Numbered from the stretch's first letter, positions 1-5,953 are shown. The stretch: 9,045 nucleotides of DNA from F23-B02 sp963640555 (GCA_963640555.1 CAVHZB010000071.1:1-9045); one strand, 5' to 3'. Notes: generated by a model from the letters alone, not told the origin. Numbers and translations: made by a program.

Positions 1-270
1 CAGGTCGGCGGCTCGGGCGGCACCTACCCCGTGGAGGTACTGCCGGATATATTCCAGAAGCTGTACGACTATATGCCCTTCAAATACGCTATGAACGCTA
101 TGCGGGAGACCATCGGAGGGATGTACGGCAATGCTTATCTTTTCAACATCGAGGTCCTTGCGGGTATCGCAGTCGGCTCGATAATAATGGGACTTGCTTT
201 GTATTATCCCTGCCTTGGTCTGAACCGCTTAATTGAAACGAGTAAAAGAAGGAGCGAGATTATGCTATGA
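1..270 (+). CDS. C-terminal part of a YhgE/Pip-family membrane protein
   Basis: The reading frame is open from base 1, so the gene begins outside the window; 89 codons are visible. The visible end reads VGGSGGTYPVEVLPDIFQ, then YMPFKYAMNAMRETIGG, then a hydrophobic segment (VLAGIAVGSIIMGLALYY) and a short charged tail. The order glycine-rich GGTYPVE, then LPFxYAxNAxREzIGG-like motif, then last membrane helix is characteristic of the C-terminus of YhgE/Pip (phage infection protein) and related ABC-2-like membrane proteins. These sit in the cytoplasmic membrane with a large extracytoplasmic region; the group includes type VII secretion-associated proteins, but nothing visible here assigns it to such a system. 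The stop codon overlaps the next start as ATGA, so the two genes are translationally coupled. Confidence 0.8.
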   Translation, partial: QVGGSGGTYPVEVLPDIFQKLYDYMPFKYAMNAMRETIGGMYGNAYLFNIEVLAGIAVGSIIMGLALYYPCLGLNRLIETSKRRSEIML

Positions 271-929
271 TCATTGATTTCAAAGCGCACATCATGCCCG
301 GAATGGATAAGACCTGCAAGAACAGGATCGACACCATCCGCCGTCTTATGGCGGCCAAGGACGCGGGTGTTGATGTCATCGTCGCCTCGCCCGTGTACGA
401 TCCGGACGAGTGCGGCGTTGAGGAATTTCTTGACCGCCGCCGCCAGTCGCAGGACATTCTCGACAGCCTCATGAACGAGGAGCTGCCGGAGGTCATGCCC
501 GCGGCGATGGTCAGGTACCGCGACAGTCTGCTCAATGCCGAGGGGCTTGAGAAGCTGTGCTTCGGCGATAAGTGCCTCCTGCTCGGCATTAAGGACGACG
601 AGTGGGACGAAACTACCGAGGCCGTTTTGCGCCGGCTGTCGGGAAAGCTCGGGCTGTCCGTCATAATCGCGACCTCCGCCGAGGTCGTGCTCAAGCACGG
701 AGAGGAGCTTCAGCAGCTCGGAGTGCATATCCTGCTGGAGCTCGACGATGTGCATCACAAAAAGCAGATCCGCGCGCTCACGCCGTTTATCGCAAACGGG
801 CTGATCTGCGCCATCGGCAGTGATTGGGATTCCGAGTCGCCTTACCGCTTCCTGCGTAAGGCAATAAGGCGCATGGATGCCGCGTTCGACACCGTAATGT
901 GCGCCTCGGCAAAGCTTTTGGGGAAATAG
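267..929 (+). CDS. Degenerate PHP-fold protein, CpsB/YwqE tyrosine-phosphatase-like
   Basis: This 220-residue protein starts at the ATG inside the ATGA overlap, with AAGGAG at 249-254 as ribosome binding site. The N-terminus IDFKAHIMPGMD (residues 3-14) matches the opening strand of the CpsB/CapC/YwqE family of metal-dependent tyrosine phosphatases (normally D-h-H-x-H-h-h-P-G-h-D-D-G), and the alternating helix-strand pattern and a late GSDWD (184-188) fit the same fold. The metal ligands are largely missing. The first His is Lys6, the usual TPHH is SPVY (41-44), the usual AHxER stretch is ATSAE (135-139), and the SDxH-type end motif has Asp188 where His is expected. Only His8, Asp14 and Asp186 remain. 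The length is slightly short for the family (about 240-260 residues). It is probably catalytically dead or altered, perhaps a structural or regulatory partner of the membrane protein upstream. Family assignment rests on motif recall, so it is moderate. Confidence 0.6.
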   Translation: MIIDFKAHIMPGMDKTCKNRIDTIRRLMAAKDAGVDVIVASPVYDPDECGVEEFLDRRRQSQDILDSLMNEELPEVMPAAMVRYRDSLLNAEGLEKLCFGDKCLLLGIKDDEWDETTEAVLRRLSGKLGLSVIIATSAEVVLKHGEELQQLGVHILLELDDVHHKKQIRALTPFIANGLICAIGSDWDSESPYRFLRKAIRRMDAAFDTVMCASAKLLGK

Positions 930-947
930 AAAACAGGAAATAGTATC

Positions 948-990
948 GCACCGCTCAGGACCGTCGCCGTCCCGGGCGGTGCCGCTTTTT
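948..990 (+). terminator. Intrinsic terminator after the PHP-like gene
   Basis: GCACCGCTC (948-956) pairs with GGGCGGTGC (974-982), a 9-bp stem with one wobble, followed by CG and five T (986-990). It lies 19 nt after the stop codon and closes the left plus-strand operon. Confidence 0.7.
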
Positions 991-999
991 CAATGCGTT

Positions 1000-1057
1000 T
1001 TTCCGCACCTGCGGATGCGGTCATCTCCGGTATCCCGACCGGTGGGCGAAGGCAAAA
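1000..1057 (+). repeat. Dispersed intergenic repeat, copy 1
   Basis: The core at 1028-1057 (beginning CGGTATCCCGACCGGT) matches 26 of 30 bases of 5911-5940. Both copies also carry TTTCCGCA followed by CTGC about 19-20 nt further left (1000-1007 here, 5884-5891 there), so the unit is about 57-58 nt. Both copies lie just downstream of an intrinsic terminator of a plus-strand operon. No coding potential is visible. Confidence 0.6.
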
Positions 1058-1095
1058 AAGCCACTGTCTTCAGGATGCGAAAACAGTGGCTTTTT
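1055..1095 (-). terminator. Strong, potentially bidirectional terminator of the thyA operon
   Basis: AAAAAGCCACTGT (1055-1067) and ACAGTGGCTTTTT (1083-1095) are a perfect 13-base inverted repeat with a 15-nt loop. Read on the minus strand, the GC stem is followed by six U (complement of 1054-1059). It lies 53 nt past the stop of the lipoprotein gene and should end the thyA-folA-lipoprotein transcript. It can also act on the plus strand as a backup to the terminator at 948-990. Confidence 0.9.
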
Positions 1096-1148
1096 CGTAT
1101 ATCGGGGCAAAAAGGCTCCGGCTTATAAGGCTAAAACAGATAACGGCT

Positions 1149-1727
1149 TTACTTCGTCCGGAGCTTTACGGTCCCGGAGGAGGCGGAATTATCTCCGTAG
1201 ACATATTTGACCGTCAGCTCGCCGGTGCTCTCGTCCAGAGCACATTCCGTGACCGTTATGGTGAGCGCCGGACAGTCTATCTCCTTTTCAAAGCTATAGC
1301 CGTCGGCATCGAAAATATCGCATACCACCATACGGTGACCGCCGGCATAGTCGTTATACGCAACGAGCGTGCCGTTATCCCAGAAGGCGTTGAAAAACGA
1401 CTCGGACACCAGTCCCTTTGTCACATCGTAATAGCGGCAGAAGCTTCTGTCATCGGTGTAAAACCTTATCCCTATGAGATCGTCGTTTATGACGGCCACT
1501 CTCGGCTGACGCGCGCACATGGCGCTCTCAAGCTCCTTGCCGTCCCTGTCCGTGACCGTGTAGACATACTTCGTAACGCCGTTTGAACGCTCCTGCGTTA
1601 TCTTAAAGCACTCTCCGGAGGATACGACCGCCTCGCTCGGAGCCGGCGTAGGTACGGGCTCGTCGGCAGCACAGCCGGCAAGCAGAGCAAGCAGCAGGAT
1701 CAGCGCCGCAAGGATTCGTTTTTTCAT
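1149..1727 (-). CDS. Small secreted lipoprotein of unknown function
   Basis: This 192-residue protein has a lipoprotein signal: MKKR, a hydrophobic run of about 13 residues, then LLAGC with Cys19 as the lipidation site. A short Pro/Ala/Glu linker (PVPTPAPSEA) follows, typical of surface-anchored Firmicute lipoproteins. The mature part (about 170 residues) is rich in beta-strand-like, aromatic and acidic segments (for example YVYTVTDRDGKELES near residue 55) and matches no family I can name. The ATG at 1727 is chosen because AAAGGA lies 7 nt upstream and it overlaps the folA stop as ATGA; the frame is open further upstream but inside folA. It is the last gene of the thyA-folA operon. The link with thymidylate synthesis may be only co-transcription. 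Confidence 0.8.
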   Translation of the reverse strand: MKKRILAALILLLALLAGCAADEPVPTPAPSEAVVSSGECFKITQERSNGVTKYVYTVTDRDGKELESAMCARQPRVAVINDDLIGIRFYTDDRSFCRYYDVTKGLVSESFFNAFWDNGTLVAYNDYAGGHRMVVCDIFDADGYSFEKEIDCPALTITVTECALDESTGELTVKYVYGDNSASSGTVKLRTK

Positions 1728-2203
1728 GACTTTTTCCTTTCGTATCGCAGAAAGCGGTATTCCATGCCGTCCTCGTTCATGAGCTCGCCTTCGTCGGTCA
1801 AGCTCCAGCGCTCGTCTGCATCGAGGTCGGTAAAATAGCTGTCCGACTGCGGGCGGCAATATATTTTTGTCACGAAAACGCGGTCGATATACGGCATGAG
1901 CATTTTAAAAACGCTCTCGCCGCCGAGTACCATCGCGCCGTCGCCGCCGAGGCGCAGCGCCTCGCCTGCATCATGGGCAACGAGTGCGCCGTCTATCGTT
2001 ATATCCTGACGGGTCAGAATGATATTGGTCCTGTTCTTGAGCGGTCTGCCGTTGGGAAAATCGGCAAGGGTCCTTCTGCCGGCAATGACAGTTCTGCCGC
2101 GGGTCAGGTCTATGAAATGCTGCCGGTCGGCTTTTAAAACGACCGGCTGGGTACCGTCCGCGCCGATGCCCCAATCGGAGTATACCGCGACTATTGCGTC
2201 CAT
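1724..2203 (-). CDS. folA: Dihydrofolate reductase
   Basis: This 159-residue cytoplasmic enzyme reduces dihydrofolate to tetrahydrofolate with NADPH. That recycles the dihydrofolate made by thymidylate synthase, encoded just upstream. Visible family features are the N-terminal strand MDAIVAVYSDWGIG, the acidic active-site Asp26 in LKADRQHF, the cofactor region TVIAGRRTL (38-46) and NIILTRQ (60-66), the glycine pair in VLGGESVF (Gly94-Gly95), and Thr112. The length is normal. The residue equivalent to E. coli Trp22 is Val21, and Lys24 replaces the usual Pro25; similar Trp loss occurs in other clostridial enzymes as far as I recall. The start at 2203 follows GAGGAGG, which overlaps the thyA stop codon 12 nt away, and its own stop overlaps the lipoprotein start. 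Together these indicate one tightly packed operon. Confidence 0.95.
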   Translation of the reverse strand: MDAIVAVYSDWGIGADGTQPVVLKADRQHFIDLTRGRTVIAGRRTLADFPNGRPLKNRTNIILTRQDITIDGALVAHDAGEALRLGGDGAMVLGGESVFKMLMPYIDRVFVTKIYCRPQSDSYFTDLDADERWSLTDEGELMNEDGMEYRFLRYERKKS

Positions 2204-2215
2204 GGCGCCCCCTCC

Positions 2216-3046
2216 TCAGACCGCGACCGGAATTTTTGCCGTGAAATCCGAATACTCATAGCCCTCGACCCTGAAGCTGTCGCGGGTGAATTTATAAAAA
2301 TCGTCAACCGTCGGGTCTATTATGAACTCCGGCGCTTTTTTCGGCTCGTTTGCAATGATCTGCTCTATGAGCGGGACATGGCGGTCGTATATATGTGCAT
2401 CGGCAATGACATGGACAAGCTCACCTGCGCGCAGCCCGCTTACGGCGGCAAACATATGCGTGAGCACCGCATACTGCACCACATTCCAGTTATTCGCCGC
2501 GAGCATGTCCTGCGAGCGCTGATTGAGTATCGCATTGAGCTTATCGCCGCTGACATTGAATGTCATGGAATAGGCGCAGGGGTACAGCGCCATCTCGCTG
2601 AGGTCGGCGTGATTGTATATGTTCGTCATTATCCGGCGAGAGGCGGGATTGTGCTTGAGGTCCCACAGAACTCGGTCGACCTGATCCATATCCCCTTCGG
2701 GGTAACGATGCTTAACGCCGAGCTGGTAGCCGTATGCCTTGCCTATGGAGCCGGTCTCGTCCGCCCACGCGTCCCAAACGCGGGTGCGCAGCTCTTTTAC
2801 ATTGCTGCTTTTAGCCTGCCATATCCACAGAAGCTCGTCTATGGCGGACTTCCAGTATGTCCTGCGCAGCGTCAGTATGGGGAACTCCTCCGACAGGTCG
2901 TAGCGGTTCACTATACCGAATTTTTTCACCGTATGCGCGGGAGTGCCGTCCTCCCAGCGGGGGCGCACCTCAAGCTCGGTGTCCCAGACTCCGTTTTGGA
3001 GTATATCCTTACAATTGGCTATGAATATCTCGTCAGCTCTGCTCAT
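2216..3046 (-). CDS. thyA: Thymidylate synthase
   Basis: This 276-residue cytoplasmic enzyme converts dUMP and methylene-tetrahydrofolate to dTMP and dihydrofolate. The catalytic Cys157 lies in ALYPCAYSMTF, followed by the phosphate-binding QRSQD (176-180), the nucleotide-contacting WNVVQYAVLTHM (187-198, Asn188), and ADAHIYDRH (215-223). The protein ends KIPVAV, like the conserved hydrophobic C-terminus of the family. The residue after the catalytic Cys is Ala rather than the common His. An in-frame ATG five codons upstream exists, but the bases GAGGAGGT inside that stretch are the ribosome binding site, so the ATG at 3046 is the start. This is the first gene of the thyA-folA-lipoprotein operon, transcribed away from dpaA. 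Confidence 0.95.
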   Translation of the reverse strand: MSRADEIFIANCKDILQNGVWDTELEVRPRWEDGTPAHTVKKFGIVNRYDLSEEFPILTLRRTYWKSAIDELLWIWQAKSSNVKELRTRVWDAWADETGSIGKAYGYQLGVKHRYPEGDMDQVDRVLWDLKHNPASRRIMTNIYNHADLSEMALYPCAYSMTFNVSGDKLNAILNQRSQDMLAANNWNVVQYAVLTHMFAAVSGLRAGELVHVIADAHIYDRHVPLIEQIIANEPKKAPEFIIDPTVDDFYKFTRDSFRVEGYEYSDFTAKIPVAV

Positions 3047-3052
3047 GCCGTA

Positions 3053-3058
3053 CCTCCT
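3053..3058 (-). promoter_or_regulatory. Ribosome binding site that fixes the thyA start
   Basis: AGGAGG on the minus strand lies 6 nt before the ATG at 3046. The longer frame starting at 3061 would place this element inside the coding region and has no comparable site of its own. Confidence 0.85.
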
Positions 3059-3076
3059 CATATATAAAGCCTTATC

Positions 3077-3105
3077 ATTTTATCATCTCACAGACTTTTC
3101 TGCAA
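3077..3105 (-). promoter_or_regulatory. Predicted vegetative (sigma-A) promoter of thyA-folA
   Basis: On the minus strand, TTGCAG (3100-3105) and TAAAAT (3077-3082) are separated by 17 nt. The -10 matches five of six consensus bases; the -35 is weak. Transcription should start near 3070, a short leader before the thyA ribosome binding site. Confidence 0.6.
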
Positions 3106-3117
3106 CAGCATAGTATG
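3090..3117 (+). promoter_or_regulatory. Candidate mother-cell sporulation promoter (sigma-K/E type) of dpaAB
   Basis: The plus strand has AC at 3090-3091, then 17 nt, then CATAGTATG at 3109-3117. The sigma-K consensus known from Bacillus is AC-N16-17-CATANNNTA; sigma-E uses a similar -10. DpaAB is a known mother-cell product, so the match is biologically sensible, but the motif is short. The start site would fall near 3124, inside or just before the ribosome binding site region (3127-3135), which would make a very short leader. Confidence 0.45.
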
Positions 3118-3139
3118 AATTGTTTTGGGAGGTGACGGA

Positions 3140-3988
3140 ATGAAAATACTTGTATGCGGCGGCGACGAGCGCTTCGTGCTGCTCTCGGAGCTGCTTCAGA
3201 AAAGCGGACACGAGGTAAAATGCTATGCGCTTTCCCGCGCACGGCTTCCGGAGGGCTGCGAGAGAGCCGATGTGCCGGAGCGCGCCGATGCCGTTATACT
3301 GCCCGTTCCGGCAGAGAGTGCCGACGGTATGCTGAGCGCTCCGTTTGAGCAGAGGCCGTGCCGGACAGACGAGATACTTGAGCGTGCGGGAGATGCCGTT
3401 ATCATCGGCGGCAGGCTCAGCGCCCGGCTGCGTCAGGCTGCCGCGGAAAACGGGCAGGCGGTATTCGACTATATGCAGTCGCCCGCGCTCACTGCCGAAA
3501 ACGCCGCTATAACCGCCGAGGGCGCGATAAGCCGGCTGATGGGCAGAACGCGCACGGCGCTGTGCGATATGCGCGTGCTCGTTATCGGCTGGGGTCGGAT
3601 AGGAAAGCTGCTGATGCACAAGCTCGGCGCGCTTTGCCCGTCGGTGTATCTCATGTCGGCAAACCCCGCATCGCGGGCCTTGGCAGGTGCTCTCGGACAC
3701 CGCACCGCGGCACCCGACTGCGATGTCCGGCTTTTAAAGAGCTTTGACGCCGTTATAAACACGGCTCCCGCGCCGGTGGTCTCCGACCTGTGCGCCCTGC
3801 GCGAGGGCTGCATTCTGCTTGAGCTTGCGTCGGCGCCCGGCGGGGTGGATATGGATAAGGCGGCGGAGGCGAGGCTCGACTGCACGGTCCTGCGCGGACT
3901 GCCGGGACGGTATGCGCCAGAGAGTGCGGCTGCGGCAATATTCCGCGCCGTTGAGGACATATTGAAGGAGGTATCCCGGCATGAGTAG
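3140..3988 (+). CDS. dpaA: Dipicolinate synthase subunit A
   Basis: This 282-residue protein matches the SpoVFA/DpaA family. With DpaB it converts the lysine-pathway intermediate (product of DapA) to dipicolinic acid in the mother cell, for import into the spore core as the calcium chelate. The N-terminal part begins MKILVCGGDER, a family hallmark. An AENAAITAEGAI stretch (119-130) leads into the Rossmann nucleotide-binding motif VLVIGWGRIGK (146-156). Later come INTAP (206-210), LELASAPGGVD (227-237) and LPGRYAPESAA (254-264), all typical of DpaA. GGGAGGTGA at 3127-3135 sets the ATG at 3140; an upstream in-frame TTG at 3125 would overlap that site. dpaB overlaps its end by 8 nt. The usual Bacillus downstream genes asd, dapG and dapA are absent. 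Confidence 0.93.
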   Translation: MKILVCGGDERFVLLSELLQKSGHEVKCYALSRARLPEGCERADVPERADAVILPVPAESADGMLSAPFEQRPCRTDEILERAGDAVIIGGRLSARLRQAAAENGQAVFDYMQSPALTAENAAITAEGAISRLMGRTRTALCDMRVLVIGWGRIGKLLMHKLGALCPSVYLMSANPASRALAGALGHRTAAPDCDVRLLKSFDAVINTAPAPVVSDLCALREGCILLELASAPGGVDMDKAAEARLDCTVLRGLPGRYAPESAAAAIFRAVEDILKEVSRHE

Positions 3989-4550
3989 ACCGAGGATCGG
4001 CATAGCCCTCTGCGGCTCCTACTGCACATACGAAAAGCTGTTTGCTCAGCTCAATGAGCTCGCGGATAAATACGAGCTGGTCCCGATAATGAGTGAGAAT
4101 GCCGCCTCGACGGATTCACGCTTCGGCACCGCCGGGGAATTTAAAAAGCGCCTTGCCTCCGTGTGCGGCACGGCGCCCGTGACCACCGTTGCCGGCGCAG
4201 AGCCGCTCGGTCCGGCAAAGCCGATGGAGGCGCTCGTGATAGCGCCCTGCACCGGCAACACAATGGCAAAATTAAATCACGGCATCACCGACACCGCAGT
4301 CACCATGGCGGCAAAGGCGCACCTCAGGAACGGCAGGCCCCTTGTTATCGCGTTTTCCACAAATGACGGGCTGTCGGGCTCGGCGGGGAATATAGCGGGT
4401 CTTTTAAACCGCAAAAATGTCTATTTTGTTCCGTTTCGTCAGGATGACTGCGTGAAGAAGCCGTGTTCTCTGGCATCGGATTTCACGCTCATCGGCAAGA
4501 CCCTGCAATCCGCGCTCCTCGGCAGGCAGCTCCAGCCGGTCCTCTTATAG
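3981..4550 (+). CDS. dpaB: Dipicolinate synthase subunit B (flavoprotein)
   Basis: This 189-residue protein is of the SpoVFB/DpaB family, a flavoprotein-fold subunit that works with DpaA in making dipicolinic acid. It shows the N-terminal strand-turn IGIALCGSYCTYEK (6-19), the flavin-fold core VIAPCTGNTMAKLNHGITD (86-104) followed by TAVTMAAKAHLRNGRP (105-120), and STNDGLSGSAGNIAGLLN (126-143) leading to VYFVPFRQDD (147-156). Length and order are normal for the family. AAGGAGGT at 3965-3972, inside the end of dpaA, lies 8 nt before the start, and the genes overlap by 8 nt, so both subunits should be made in step. I see no convincing terminator directly after it. Confidence 0.94.
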   Translation: MSRPRIGIALCGSYCTYEKLFAQLNELADKYELVPIMSENAASTDSRFGTAGEFKKRLASVCGTAPVTTVAGAEPLGPAKPMEALVIAPCTGNTMAKLNHGITDTAVTMAAKAHLRNGRPLVIAFSTNDGLSGSAGNIAGLLNRKNVYFVPFRQDDCVKKPCSLASDFTLIGKTLQSALLGRQLQPVLL

Positions 4551-4697
4551 GGTTGCGCACTCATTGAACAGGTTATTGCCGCGCTACAACGGTGCGTCCC
4601 TTGGCGTGTTTTTCCTTCGCATCCGCAAAGACGCGCTCTATCGTCTCCCTGCACCGCGCATATACAGCTTTCCCGCGATTTTTTCGCACTTCGACCC
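4551..4697 (+). other. Gene-free stretch between dpaB and the rplJ promoter
   Basis: The gap between dpaB and rplJ is 327 nt. This first part holds no open frame with a ribosome binding site and no clear terminator stem on either strand; short T runs (4608-4612, 4680-4684) have no matching hairpin before them. The rest of the gap is the rplJ promoter and leader, listed separately. Confidence 0.6.
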
Positions 4698-4726
4698 TTG
4701 ACAAACGGAAGCATAACTGGTATTAT
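4698..4726 (+). promoter_or_regulatory. Strong sigma-A promoter of rplJ-rplL
   Basis: A perfect TTGACA (4698-4703), 17 nt, then TATTAT (4721-4726, five of six consensus). Transcription should begin near 4733, just before the L10 leader. Confidence 0.88.
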
Positions 4727-4738
4727 ATTCAGGCGCTC

Positions 4739-4839
4739 CAAAGACAGCAGGTTCCGCAAGGAGTAATTCCTGCCGAGGATAGCATCAATTGCTTTGATTG
4801 CTTACAGCCTCTCTGTCCAAGGACGGGGAGGTTTTCTTT
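4739..4839 (+). ncRNA. Ribosomal protein L10 leader (autoregulatory)
   Basis: This untranslated leader binds the L10(L12)4 complex and shuts down its own operon when free protein is in excess. The Firmicute L10 leader pattern is visible. AGACAGCAGG opens the element (from 4742); an internal helix GCAGG/CCTGC (4747-4751 with 4769-4773) is followed by CGAGG; and the terminator half CCTCTCTGTCC ends it. Two mutually exclusive folds can be drawn. In the antiterminator, GACAG (4743-4747) pairs with CTGTC (4813-4817) and GAGG (4775-4778) with CCTC (4808-4811). In the terminator, 4808-4818 pairs with 4821-4831. A small ATCAA/TTGAT hairpin (4784-4798) lies between. The promoter upstream and rplJ downstream agree. 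Confidence 0.9.
4808..4839 (+). terminator. Attenuator terminator of the L10 leader
   Basis: CCTCTCTGTCC (4808-4818) pairs with GGACGGGGAGG (4821-4831), 11 bp with two G-U pairs across a nominal 2-nt loop (in practice the top pairs open), followed by TTTTCTTT. It is the off state of the leader; its 5' arm is shared with the antiterminator helix. Confidence 0.88.
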
Positions 4840-4877
4840 ATGAGCGTGAACATTAGTGTGGAGGTGAAAAAACACAC

Positions 4878-5405
4878 ATGCCTAACGCAAAAGTTCTCAG
4901 CGAGAAGCAGGCGATAGTAGAGGCCCTTGCCGAGCGCATCAATGCGGCAAGCTCCGGTATCTTCGTAGATTATCAGGGCATCACCGTTGCAGAGGATACG
5001 GCTCTGCGTACCGAGATGCGCAAGGAGAGCGTTGACTACACCGTCGTCAAGAACACCCTGACCAGAATTGCTATCGACAAGATCGGTATGAGCGAGCTCG
5101 ACCCCATCCTCAACGGCAGCACTTCTCTGGCAACCAGCAGCGATGACCCCATCGCACCGTTCCGCATCATCAATGACTACTCCAAGAAGCTCGGCGACAG
5201 ATTCAATGTCAAGGCAGCTTTCATGGAGGGCAAGATCCTCAGTGAGCAGGAGATAGTTGCACTGTCTGCACTCACGAGCAAGAACGACCTGTATTCCAAG
5301 CTGGCAGGCTCCCTGAACGCCATCATCGGCGGTCTTGCAGTATGCCTGAGCGAGGTCGTAGAGCAGAAGGGCGGCGCGGCCGCTCCCGCAGAAGCAGCAG
5401 AGTAA
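4878..5405 (+). CDS. rplJ: 50S ribosomal protein L10
   Basis: This 175-residue protein anchors the L7/L12 stalk to 23S rRNA on the large subunit. The N-terminal RNA-binding domain shows KQAIVEALAERI, GIFVDYQGITVAEDTALR (27-44) and YTVVKNTLTRIA (54-65), all typical of L10. The middle has DPIAPFRIINDYSKK and FNVKAAFMEGKIL, and the C-terminal helix that binds L7/L12 dimers is followed by an Ala/Gly/Glu-rich tail. The start follows GGAGGTGA at 4860-4867. It is regulated by the L10 leader upstream and followed after 33 nt by rplL. Codon use is strongly biased, as expected for a highly expressed gene. Confidence 0.97.
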   Translation: MPNAKVLSEKQAIVEALAERINAASSGIFVDYQGITVAEDTALRTEMRKESVDYTVVKNTLTRIAIDKIGMSELDPILNGSTSLATSSDDPIAPFRIINDYSKKLGDRFNVKAAFMEGKILSEQEIVALSALTSKNDLYSKLAGSLNAIIGGLAVCLSEVVEQKGGAAAPAEAAE

Positions 5406-5438
5406 GCTGCACTAAACATTAAATTGGAGGAAATTATA

Positions 5439-5810
5439 ATGGCAAGCGAAAAAATCACCGCCATGATCGACGAGATCAAGGCTCTTTCCGTTCTCGAGCT
5501 CAAGGAGCTCGTTGATGAGATCTGCGAGACCTTCGGCGTCTCCGCAGTTGCAGCAGCAGCTCCCGCAGCAGGCGGCGCAGCAGAGGCTGTCGCAGAGAAG
5601 ACCGAGTTCGACGTTGTTATGACCAGCTTCGGCGCAGAGAAGATCAAGGTCATCAAGGAGATCCGCGGCATCACCGGCCTGGGCCTGGCAGAGGCAAAGG
5701 CACTTGTCGAGAAGGCTCCCGTTGCTGTCAAGGAAGGCGTTTCCAAGGAAGACGCAGAGGCTCTCAAGGCTCAGCTCGAGGCAGTCGGCGCAGCAGTCGA
5801 GATCAAGTAA
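5439..5810 (+). CDS. rplL: 50S ribosomal protein L7/L12
   Basis: This 123-residue acidic stalk protein recruits translation factors to the ribosome. It has the N-terminal dimerisation and L10-binding helices (to about residue 35), an Ala/Gly-rich hinge (about 36-50), and the globular C-terminal domain. That domain carries the conserved FDVVMTSFGAEKIKVIKEIR, then GLGLAEAKALVEKAP and the ending AVEIK. GGAGG at 5426-5430 sets the ATG at 5439; an upstream in-frame TTG overlaps that site and is not used. It ends the operon, followed by a terminator; rpoB does not follow. Confidence 0.97.
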   Translation: MASEKITAMIDEIKALSVLELKELVDEICETFGVSAVAAAAPAAGGAAEAVAEKTEFDVVMTSFGAEKIKVIKEIRGITGLGLAEAKALVEKAPVAVKEGVSKEDAEALKAQLEAVGAAVEIK

Positions 5811-5828
5811 GAAATTACTTAATATTGC

Positions 5829-5861
5829 AAAAACCTCCGTTCTCTCGAACGGAGGTTTTTT
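5829..5861 (+). terminator. Intrinsic terminator of rplJ-rplL
   Basis: AAAAACCTCCGTT (5829-5841) and AACGGAGGTTTTT (5848-5860) form a perfect 13-base inverted repeat with a 6-nt loop, followed by one more T. The flanking A run also makes it usable on the minus strand, where it may end transcripts from the converging MFS gene. Confidence 0.95.
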
Positions 5862-5883
5862 GTCAGTCTCAAATAGAAGCGCA

Positions 5884-5940
5884 TTTCCGCAGCTGCCAAT
5901 ACATTTATTACGGTGTCCCGACCGGTAGGCGCGGGCAAAA
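5884..5940 (+). repeat. Dispersed intergenic repeat, copy 2
   Basis: The core 5911-5940 (CGGTGTCCCGACCGGT onward) matches 26 of 30 bases of 1028-1057, with TTTCCGCA (5884-5891) at nearly the same offset as in copy 1. It again starts shortly (23 nt) after a plus-strand operon terminator. It runs directly into the hairpin cluster that follows, which copy 1 lacks. Confidence 0.6.
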
Positions 5941-5953
5941 CCGGTATATTGCA

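Noticed and set aside
204..758. Long minus-strand open frames across the PHP-like gene
   Set aside because: They are antisense shadows in GC-rich coding sequence, without ribosome binding sites or recognisable motifs; the plus frame shows family features.
2378..3067. Plus-strand frame of 229 codons across thyA
   Set aside because: It is antisense to a clear thymidylate synthase, with no ribosome binding site and no recognisable motif.
4551..4697. Possible terminator of dpaAB near the T run at 4608-4612
   Set aside because: The preceding bases do not form a stem of useful length; dpaAB may read through toward rplJ or use a factor-dependent stop.
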